A stretch of 10,752 nt of DNA from contig JBKPRX010000125.1 of assembly GCA_046734795.1 (NCBI GenBank), forward strand, positions 1 to 10,752. The letters run 5' to 3'. This DNA comes from JBKPRX01 sp046734795 (lineage in GTDB: Bacteria; Actinomycetota; Thermoleophilia; Gaiellales; Gaiellaceae). This document shows, piece after piece, positions 5,980 to 10,752 of the stretch (positions are counted from its first letter, which is position 1; each line of letters begins with the position of its first letter). A program made the translations under genes and the position numbers. The notes beneath the pieces are model-generated. The model was not told the origin of the DNA. It saw nothing but the letters and a program-made list of their open reading frames with translations, and did no database searches.

Positions 5980-6827
5980 TCTTCGTTCTCGGCCGTGAGC
6001 GAGAGGTAGACGTCCTCGAGCGTCGGCCGCCGCACGACGAGCCCTTCGAGCTCCTCGCCGGCGGCAAGCGCCTCGCTTGTGAGCTCGTGGAGCACGCGCG
6101 TCGGCTCGGCGGTGTGCACGACGTGCTCGGTGCCGTCACGGCGGTAGCGGATCTCGACCGGGTTCAACGCATCGCTCGTGAGCTCGGCCGGCGTGCCTTC
6201 GCGAACGATCACGCCTTCGCGCAAGACGGCGACGCGGTCCGAGAGCTGCTCCGCCTCGTCGAGGTAGTGCGTCGTCAGGAGGACGGTTTTGCCGAGCGTG
6301 CGCAGAGACCGGATCATCTCCCAAGCCGCGCGGCGTGCAGCGGGATCGAAACCGGTCGTCGGTTCGTCGAGAAACACCAAGTCCGGATCGCCGACGAGCG
6401 CGACGCCGAGATCCAGGCGGCGCTTCTGCCCACCCGAGAGCGTCTTCACCTTCGCGTCGCGTTTCTCCTCGAGCCCGACGAGCGCGATCACCTCGTCGAC
6501 GTCGCGGCGCCGCTCGTAGTAGCCCGCGAACATCGTGTGGATCTCGCGCACGCTCAGGTTCGGCCAGAGCTGGGCCTGCTGGAGGACGACGCCGATCCGC
6601 TCGCGGAAGTCACGTCGTGCGTGCGCGGGATCGCAGCCCAGCACCTCGACGCTGCCGCTGTCGCGCTCGCGATAGCCCTCGAGGATCTCGACCGTCGTCG
6701 TCTTGCCCGCGCCGTTCGGGCCGAGGAGGCTGTAGACCTCGCCCTCGCCGATCTCGAAGCTGACGCCGCGCACTGCCTCGACCCCGCGATACGACTTGCG
6801 CAGATCGGCAACGCGGATCGCTGACAC
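5976..6827 (-). CDS. ABC-2 type transporter ATP-binding protein
   Basis: The product is 283 residues with start GTG 6827, chosen because MSAIRVADLRKSYRGVEAVRGVSF is the normal N-terminus and TATCCT lies 6 bases upstream. An in-frame TTG at 6851 would add eight unconserved residues. Walker A is GPNGAGKT (36-43), the Q-loop is VVLQQ (80-84), the signature is LSGGQKRRLDL (130-140), Walker B is DLVFLDEP (149-156), and the switch His is in TTHYLDEAEQLSDR (H187). YSLLGPNGAG and EPTTGFDPAAR place it in the DrrA/CcmA/NatA-like exporter group. The C-terminal about 70 residues form the usual accessory region (VRRPTLEDVYLSLTAENEE). It powers the permease encoded immediately downstream. All catalytic motifs are intact. 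Confidence 0.93.
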   Translation of the reverse strand: MSAIRVADLRKSYRGVEAVRGVSFEIGEGEVYSLLGPNGAGKTTTVEILEGYRERDSGSVEVLGCDPAHARRDFRERIGVVLQQAQLWPNLSVREIHTMFAGYYERRRDVDEVIALVGLEEKRDAKVKTLSGGQKRRLDLGVALVGDPDLVFLDEPTTGFDPAARRAAWEMIRSLRTLGKTVLLTTHYLDEAEQLSDRVAVLREGVIVREGTPAELTSDALNPVEIRYRRDGTEHVVHTAEPTRVLHELTSEALAAGEELEGLVVRRPTLEDVYLSLTAENEE

Positions 6828-6833
6828 CGCGCC

Positions 6834-6839
6834 AGGATA
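6834..6839 (-). promoter_or_regulatory. Candidate leaderless -10 box of the ABC exporter operon
   Basis: On the minus strand TATCCT is followed by GGCGCG (6 bases) and the GTG at 6827. No Shine-Dalgarno is present. The box lies just beyond the hairpin that ends the upstream gene, as expected for a new transcription unit. Confidence 0.5.
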
Positions 6840-6854
6840 GTCCGGTCGCAAAGC

Positions 6855-6894
6855 GCGAGTCGCGCCGCTCGACGTTCCGCGCGGCGCGACTCGC
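6855..6894 (-). terminator. Hairpin terminator of the Ig-like secreted protein gene
   Basis: A perfect 14-bp stem (GCGAGTCGCGCCGC 6855-6868 with 6881-6894) encloses a 12-base loop. Reading leftward it begins 17 bases after the TAG at 6912 and is followed by GCTTTGCG, a short T-run. It separates this gene from the ABC exporter promoter at 6834-6839. Confidence 0.75.
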
Positions 6895-6911
6895 TCCGGG
6901 GTGTGCCAGTG

Positions 6912-7757
6912 CTAGCGGACCGTCACTTGGACGAGCCGCCGCGTCGAGGCGCCGGCGAGGACGTTCTGTCCCGGCACGCGCGCTCGCACGAAGACGACGA
7001 GCGAAGTCCCGTGACGGAGCGGAAGGCTGCGCGTCGGATTGAAGGGCACCGTGGCCCAGCCGGTCGAGTCGGTGGAGACCTCGCCGGCAGCGTGCGACCA
7101 GCTGTACGGCAGGCCGATCGCGAAGACGAGCGCGCCCTGCACCGACTGGCCCCCCGTGGTCGCGACGTGGAACCGCGCAACGAACGGAGACCGCGATGTG
7201 AGCCGTCGCGGGCTGAAGCGCACGCGGTCGACGATCAGCCGGCTCGGAAGTGCGACACCTGCGGCCTGGACCGTCTTGCCCGACGACGGGACGGTTGTCG
7301 TCGTCGTAGTCGTCGTCGTAGTGGTCGTCGGCGGCGTCGCGGGCTTCGCCTGCACGAGCGCTGTCTGGGGCGACTGCGCATCGGTCGACCCGTTCGCGTT
7401 CTTCGCCGTCACGCGTACTCGCGCGGTGGTGCCGACGTCCGCCGAGGTGAGCGTGTAGGTCTGCTGCGTTGCGCCGGCGATCGCCGCACAGGCGGCTCCC
7501 GTCGTGTTGCAGCGGAGCCACTGGTACGTGAACGATCCGTCCGCCTCGGTCCAGACGCCGGGATTCGCCGTCAGGACGTTGCCTTCGACGGGCGTGCCGG
7601 AGATGCTCGGCGGCGTCGTGTTCGTCGGCGCGTACTGCGCCTGCGCTGCCGTCTGGGCGGTGCCGATCGAGCTGAACAGGGTCAGCGGCACGATCAGCGC
7701 AGCGGTCAGTCCTACGGCCGCGACGAGGCGTCCGAGCGCGGTTTTCGTTGGCTTCAT
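6912..7757 (-). CDS. Secreted Ig-like protein with polythreonine linker
   Basis: The product has 281 residues. A signal peptide (basic MKPTKTALGR, hydrophobic LVAAVGLTAALIVPLTLF) probably ends near AQA about residue 40. Residues about 46-136 form a bacterial Ig-like repeat of the type PPSISGTPVEGNVLTANPGVWT...FTYQWLRC...YTLTSADVGTTARVRVTAKNANG, with Cys83 and Cys90 able to bridge. Then comes a Pro/Thr linker with 12 consecutive Thr (144-155). Residues about 165-281 form a second beta-rich domain: LIVDRVRFSPRRLTSRSPFVARFHV, GALVFAIGLPYSWSHAAGEVSTDSTGWATVPF, VVFVRARVPG. This second domain looks Ig- or carboxypeptidase-regulatory-like. No sortase motif or transmembrane tail is visible, so it is probably released or loosely wall-bound. 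AGGAGG lies 6 bases from the ATG. Function unknown; adhesion or envelope structure is a guess. Confidence 0.85.
   Translation of the reverse strand: MKPTKTALGRLVAAVGLTAALIVPLTLFSSIGTAQTAAQAQYAPTNTTPPSISGTPVEGNVLTANPGVWTEADGSFTYQWLRCNTTGAACAAIAGATQQTYTLTSADVGTTARVRVTAKNANGSTDAQSPQTALVQAKPATPPTTTTTTTTTTTTVPSSGKTVQAAGVALPSRLIVDRVRFSPRRLTSRSPFVARFHVATTGGQSVQGALVFAIGLPYSWSHAAGEVSTDSTGWATVPFNPTRSLPLRHGTSLVVFVRARVPGQNVLAGASTRRLVQVTVR
7293..7328 (-). repeat. Thr-codon tandem trinucleotide tract
   Basis: Twelve consecutive ACN codons (GTC/GTA-type triplets on the plus strand) encode the Thr-12 linker between the two domains of the secreted protein. The third bases vary, so the tract is not a pure microsatellite, but slippage in units of three would lengthen or shorten the linker without a frameshift. 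Confidence 0.8.
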
Positions 7758-7763
7758 CGGGAT

Positions 7764-7769
7764 CCTCCT
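7764..7769 (-). promoter_or_regulatory. Ribosome binding site of the Ig-like protein gene
   Basis: AGGAGG on the minus strand lies 6 bases from the ATG at 7757, an ideal Shine-Dalgarno. The gene therefore has a 5' leader, unlike the divergent isomerase gene. The leader from the isomerase start back to here is about 95 bases and comparatively A+T-rich in 7810-7845; I see no clear -35/-10 pair for the leftward direction. Confidence 0.8.
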
Positions 7770-7829
7770 GCCTCTATCTCGTAGTCCGATGAAGCTACGT
7801 ACCCGGTTCGAAAAACATAGAGACCTGGC

Positions 7830-7860
7830 TTTACAAAAGGATTACGGGCCGGGCTAGAGT
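7830..7860 (+). promoter_or_regulatory. Candidate promoter of the PhzF-family gene (leaderless)
   Basis: TTTACA (7830-7835, 5 of 6 to TTGACA) and TAGAGT (7855-7860) are separated by 19 bases, slightly long. TAGAGT is followed by 6 bases (CGCACC) and the GTG at 7867, with no Shine-Dalgarno. Transcription would start at or beside the start codon. Confidence 0.5.
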
Positions 7861-7866
7861 CGCACC

Positions 7867-8715
7867 GTGGCCTCGTTTCGCTACGTCCTTTGCGACGTCT
7901 TTACGGACACGCCGCTCGAGGGCAACCAGCTCGCCGTCTTCACGGATGCTCGCGGCCTCGACACCGAGACGATGCAACGACTTGCGCGCGAGACGAACTT
8001 CTCGGAGACGACGTTCGTCCTTCCGGCCGAGTCCGACGGTCATGCGCGCGTGCGGATCTTCACTCCGACGACCGAGGTGCCGTTCGCCGGTCATCCGGTC
8101 CTCGGAACCGCGTTCGTGCTCGCCGCGCCGCTGCAGCTCGACGAGATCCGGCTCGAGACCGGCAACGGGACTGTGCCGGTCCGGCTCGAGCGTGACGGTG
8201 CGCGCATCGTGTTCGGTCGTATGGAGCAGCCGTTGCCGACGGTGAAGGCTTATGAGGCGACAGACGAGCTGCTCGGGGCGCTCGGGGTCGCCGCGTCAGA
8301 GCTTCCGGTCGAGATCTACGACAACGGCCTGCAGCACTTGTACGTCTGCCTTCGCTCGGAGGACGACGTCGCGACGCTCACGCCGGACCTCCAGCGGCTC
8401 GCGCACCTGCCTGCGACGTTCGGGATCAACGTCTTCGCCGGCACAGGCGCGCGCTGGAAGACGCGAATGTTCGCGCCGGCCGACGGGGTGCCGGAAGATC
8501 CGGCGACGGGGTCGGCGGCCGGGCCGCTCGCACTCCATCTCGCGCGGCACGAACGCATCTCCTGGGGCGACGAGATCGAGATTTCCCAGGGCGCGGAGGT
8601 CGGCCGGCCCTCGAAGCTCTACGCGCGCGTCGACGGCGACGCCTCGGCGGGCGCGACACGGATCGAGGTCGGCGGGGGCGCGGTCATCGTCGCGCGCGGC
8701 GAGTTCCGGCTCTAG
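7867..8715 (+). CDS. PhzF-family isomerase/epimerase
   Basis: The 282-residue product matches the usual PhzF length. The N-terminal signature FRYVLCDVFTDTPLEGNQLAVF is followed by ARETNFSETTFVLP, where Glu47 corresponds to the catalytic Glu of PhzF (E45). Also present are PFAGHPVLGTAFVL (72-85) and, in the second half, PEDPATGSAAGPLALHL (209-225), the two pseudo-symmetric substrate-binding loops of the diaminopimelate-epimerase-like fold. PhzF itself isomerises a dihydro-anthranilate in phenazine synthesis, but most family members sit outside phenazine clusters and have unknown substrates. No phz genes are in view, so the true reaction is open. It is cytoplasmic, and all key residues are intact. 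Its TAG overlaps the stop of the opposing Asp-box gene. Confidence 0.9.
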   Translation: MASFRYVLCDVFTDTPLEGNQLAVFTDARGLDTETMQRLARETNFSETTFVLPAESDGHARVRIFTPTTEVPFAGHPVLGTAFVLAAPLQLDEIRLETGNGTVPVRLERDGARIVFGRMEQPLPTVKAYEATDELLGALGVAASELPVEIYDNGLQHLYVCLRSEDDVATLTPDLQRLAHLPATFGINVFAGTGARWKTRMFAPADGVPEDPATGSAAGPLALHLARHERISWGDEIEISQGAEVGRPSKLYARVDGDASAGATRIEVGGGAVIVARGEFRL

Positions 8716-9101
8716 TCGAGCCAGGCGATCGCGCGGATGTCGGGCAGCTCGAGCTCGAGCCGCCGCCAGAACGTGCCGCCGTCGGTCGAGACGTAGAGCT
8801 TGTTGCGAGCCGCATAGAGGATCAGGTCGGGATCCGACTCGGCGATTGCGACCGCGAACCCGACCGGCAGGCCGCCGCCGCTTTCCTTCCAGGTGCGACC
8901 CGCGTCGTGCGAGATCGCGAGCGGCGGTCGGCGGTCGATCACGGCGACGACCGTCGCGCCGACCGAAGCCGCGGCGACGACCCGCGGCAGCTGAACCTCG
9001 GGCCCCTCGGACTGCGGTAGCTCGGTGCCCGAACCGAGCACGACATCGGTTTCGGTGTCGATGAGCAGGACGCCCTCACTCGTCTCGACGGCGGCGATCA
9101 C
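8712..9101 (-). CDS. Short Asp-box (BNR-like) repeat protein
   Basis: The product has 129 residues with two Asp boxes, SHDAGRTW (64-71) and STDGGTFW (105-112), each followed by the hydrophobic strand expected of a propeller blade. The opening MIAAVETSEGVLLIDTETDVVL also looks like blade strands. This is enough for about two to three blades, so a full propeller would need oligomerisation, unless the protein is a remnant of a longer one. No signal peptide is seen. Its GTG overlaps the kinase TGA by 4 bases (GTGA), a sign of translational coupling, which argues that it is a real working gene and not debris. Function unknown. It is third in the permease-kinase operon and its stop shares CTAG with the isomerase gene. 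Confidence 0.7.
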   Translation of the reverse strand: MIAAVETSEGVLLIDTETDVVLGSGTELPQSEGPEVQLPRVVAAASVGATVVAVIDRRPPLAISHDAGRTWKESGGGLPVGFAVAIAESDPDLILYAARNKLYVSTDGGTFWRRLELELPDIRAIAWLD

Positions 9102-9898
9102 CGTGCGGTACGCGCGAGGAGACCGGCCACGAGCGCGGTCGCGCGCCAGGCTGCGAGCGCGGGTGTGCGTCCGCGCGAACGTGCCGACATATATGTGACG
9201 GAGAACGCGTCGCCGGCGCCAGTCGGATCGACGTCACCGACGACCGCCGCCGCAGGCACGTGCTCGACGTCCTTGCCGTCGAAGACGAGACAGCCTTCCA
9301 CCCCGCGCGTGACGATCGTCTCGCGGACGCCGAGCTCGGGCGCAGCGTCGACGCTTCCGACGAGGGCGATCGCCTCCTCTTCGGCGAGCTTCAGCATCGA
9401 TACGTGCTCGAGGACACTGCGATCGAAATCGCCGTCGAGTGCGAGCGGTCCCTTGCGGCTCACGCGGGCGAGACCTTGGCCGTCGAGAAGAAGCCGCCGA
9501 CCGCCGGTCGCAAGCGCGGCGATCGTCTCGGCCGGAAAGTCGCTGCGCAGAAGCGGCGAGACGTGCACCCACTCTGCGCGCTCGACCGACGCGACGGCGT
9601 CGTCCGGTGTCCACGGCTCGCCGATCGCATCGACCGTCATGTGGCGCGTCCCCCCTTCGTAGTCGAACGAGAACGCCGTCGTCTCGCCCCGCGTCGTCAG
9701 GGCGAGCGGCAGGCGGAGGCCCTCGAGCTTGAGGAGAGCCTGGCGGCTTTCGGCCTGGCCGCACTTGGCTGCGATTCGTCCTTCGCGGCCGAGAAGCTTG
9801 AGCGCCCGACCGGCGTGCCACGGGCCGCCGCCGAGCTGCGGCGGCTTGCCGGCGATCCGGTCGCTCGAGAGAGATCCGATGACTGCGAGCGCCGGCAC
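9098..9898 (-). CDS. PfkB-family carbohydrate/nucleoside kinase
   Basis: The product has 266 residues. The start was placed at GTG 9898, giving MPALAVIGSLSSDRIAG, the standard first strand of the family. The frame is open further upstream but would run through the permease gene and add an Arg-rich stretch. LGGGPWHAGRALKLLG (22-37) is the N-terminal Gly-rich substrate region, LKLAEEEA (169-176) matches the NxxE-type Mg site region, and DPTGAGDAF (224-232) is the PfkB signature with catalytic Asp230 and the anion hole. The family phosphorylates hydroxyls of sugars or nucleosides (ribokinase, adenosine kinase, pseudouridine kinase). The NCS1 permease directly upstream suggests a nucleoside- or pyrimidine-type substrate, but this is inference. 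It is slightly shorter than the typical about 300 residues. Confidence 0.88.
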   Translation of the reverse strand: MPALAVIGSLSSDRIAGKPPQLGGGPWHAGRALKLLGREGRIAAKCGQAESRQALLKLEGLRLPLALTTRGETTAFSFDYEGGTRHMTVDAIGEPWTPDDAVASVERAEWVHVSPLLRSDFPAETIAALATGGRRLLLDGQGLARVSRKGPLALDGDFDRSVLEHVSMLKLAEEEAIALVGSVDAAPELGVRETIVTRGVEGCLVFDGKDVEHVPAAAVVGDVDPTGAGDAFSVTYMSARSRGRTPALAAWRATALVAGLLARTAR

Positions 9899-9906
9899 GG
9901 GCGCGA

Positions 9907-9912
9907 AATCTA
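9907..9912 (-). promoter_or_regulatory. Possible internal -10 box overlapping the permease stop codon
   Basis: TAGATT on the minus strand begins with the permease TAG itself and ends 8 bases before the kinase GTG. The GTG has no good Shine-Dalgarno (only GAGAG, 14 bases away). This may let the kinase be made without the permease. The spacing is less good than in the other candidates. Confidence 0.3.
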
Positions 9913-10752
9913 CTCTCGCGCGCCGGCAGGCATCGGCGCAGGCGCGTGCCTGACGAGGAGCCCGAGAACGAGCGCGAGGCCGAACGAGCCTGCGAAGCTC
10001 GGCAGCGAAGCGGTGAAGTCGATCGGCGCCGGGTTCGTGTGCGCAACGACGTGCTGCCACCACGCGGGTCCCTGTGGCGAGAGCCATTGGTACAGCCCGA
10101 AGCCGACGAGCCACGCGATCACCATCTCGACGCGCACGCGTGGGCCGTCGAAGATTCGCTCGCGCGTGTAGTGCGCCCCTGCGAGCAGCCAGTCCGCAAG
10201 GAGCACTCCGAAGAGCGGCAGGAAGAACGAGCCGAGGAGGAAAAGGAACGTCGAGAAGTCCGAGAGGTCGAGTACGAACGCGCCGACCGTTGCAAGCGTT
10301 GCGCTGAGCACGATCAACGCGCGTTGCGGCACTCGGGTTGCGACGTTCTGCATCGACACCGCGGCGGAGTAGACGTTCGCGAATGCCTCGTCGCTCTCGT
10401 CCACGGTCACCGCGAGCAGTGCGAGCACCGAGACGAGCCCGCCTGCGACGACCGCGGTCGGAAGCTGCGCCGGGTCGGAGATGTCACGCGCAAGCAGGAG
10501 CAGCACGCCGAGCGCGTACAACCACATGACCGGCAGGAGATAGCCGAGGCTCGCGCCCCAGAAAGACGTGCGCGTGTTCCGGCCGAAGCGCGTGTAGTCC
10601 GCGGCGAGCGGCGTCCACGAGATCACGCTCGCGAGCATCAGGTCGAAGCCCTGCCAGAACGTGGGGAAGCCGCCTTTCCCCGGCGCAGACCAGAACGCGC
10701 TCAAGTCCGACTTGTCGATCGCCCACCACGTCAGGTACACGAGCGACGCAAG
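9910..10752 (-). CDS. NCS1-family nucleobase:cation symporter, C-terminal part (5' end outside window)
   Basis: The frame is open to the window edge, so the N-terminus is missing; 280 residues are visible. SVISWTPLAADYTRFGRN is the hallmark of NCS1 transporters (CodB, CytX, Mhp1 group), located in a central membrane helix. It is followed by about seven hydrophobic segments, including GYLLPVMWLYALGVLLLLA, VVAGGLVSVLALLAV, ALIVLSATLATVGAFVLDL, FLFLLGSFFLPLFGVLLADWLL, VEMVIAWLVGFGLYQWL and SFGLALVLGLLVRHA. DESDEAFANVYSAAVSMQN is also typical. Members import cytosine, purines, allantoin, hydantoins or hydroxymethylpyrimidine with Na+ or H+. A PfkB-type kinase follows after 11 bases, so uptake and phosphorylation of one nucleobase- or nucleoside-like compound is plausible. 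The substrate cannot be chosen from this fragment. Confidence 0.85.
   Translation of the reverse strand, partial: LASLVYLTWWAIDKSDLSAFWSAPGKGGFPTFWQGFDLMLASVISWTPLAADYTRFGRNTRTSFWGASLGYLLPVMWLYALGVLLLLARDISDPAQLPTAVVAGGLVSVLALLAVTVDESDEAFANVYSAAVSMQNVATRVPQRALIVLSATLATVGAFVLDLSDFSTFLFLLGSFFLPLFGVLLADWLLAGAHYTRERIFDGPRVRVEMVIAWLVGFGLYQWLSPQGPAWWQHVVAHTNPAPIDFTASLPSFAGSFGLALVLGLLVRHAPAPMPAGARE

Noticed and set aside
5186..6139. 317-residue minus-strand frame overlapping the ABC permease and ATPase
   Set aside because: It is an off-frame read of two genes with intact family motifs and an ATGA junction.
7758..7866. Possible cyclic-di-GMP-type riboswitch upstream of the secreted Ig-like gene
   Set aside because: The leftward leader contains GTAAAGCCA, reminiscent of part of the aptamer, but the partner GGGCAAACC-type segment and the closing stem are absent. 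A covariance-model scan would be needed; on reading alone it is unsupported.
7867..8715. Phenazine biosynthesis gene phzF
   Set aside because: Only the family is supported. No other phenazine gene is in the window and most family members are not phenazine enzymes.
9899..10114. Longer N-terminus for the PfkB kinase starting at 10114
   Set aside because: The extra 72 residues are Arg-rich, overlap the permease coding region and precede the natural first strand PALAVIGSLSSD; GTG 9898 is the better start.

Overview
This is high-GC bacterial chromosome. GTG starts are frequent, several likely promoters lie right on start codons, and most reading frames have long antisense shadow ORFs. Actinomycetota fits best, probably a Thermoleophilia/Gaiellales-like lineage. 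That placement is inferred from coding style, the RTX-like and Ig-like secreted proteins and the neighbour pairs; no rRNA or marker gene is present. I see no mobile element, CRISPR array, tRNA or rRNA, and no gene-free stretch over about 120 bases.

Left part (1-2400): the 3' end of an RTX-repeat secreted protein, a hairpin, and a 119-residue PRC-barrel protein. A strong 14-bp hairpin terminator then separates these from a two-gene leftward operon. That operon encodes a cytoplasmic six-Asp-box beta-propeller (1191-2273) and a ubiquitin-fold MoaD/ThiS-like protein ending in Gly-Gly (921-1184). A perfect TCTCGAG palindrome sits in the propeller gene leader.

Middle (2390-6830): a small putative secreted protein and a class III PLP aminotransferase run rightward. 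Converging on them is a leftward series: ABC-2 ATPase, ABC-2 permease, an unrecognised 115-residue protein, and an FkbM-type methyltransferase. ATPase and permease overlap by 4 bases (ATGA). The methyltransferase and aminotransferase share the four bases CTAG as their stop codons.

Right part (6830-10752): a secreted Ig-like protein with a 12-Thr linker, read leftward and closed by a hairpin, and a rightward PhzF-family isomerase. The isomerase converges on a leftward operon of NCS1-type permease (cut by the window end), PfkB-family sugar kinase, and a 129-residue protein with two Asp boxes. The isomerase and the 129-residue gene again share CTAG as opposing stops.

The best candidates for undescribed biology are the Gly-Gly ubiquitin-like protein paired with the cytosolic propeller, and the permease/kinase/mini-Asp-box operon. 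A layout pattern also recurs. Genes with a good Shine-Dalgarno start with ATG, while several first-position genes have GTG starts, no Shine-Dalgarno and a TANNNT box 6-8 bases upstream, as expected for leaderless transcripts.
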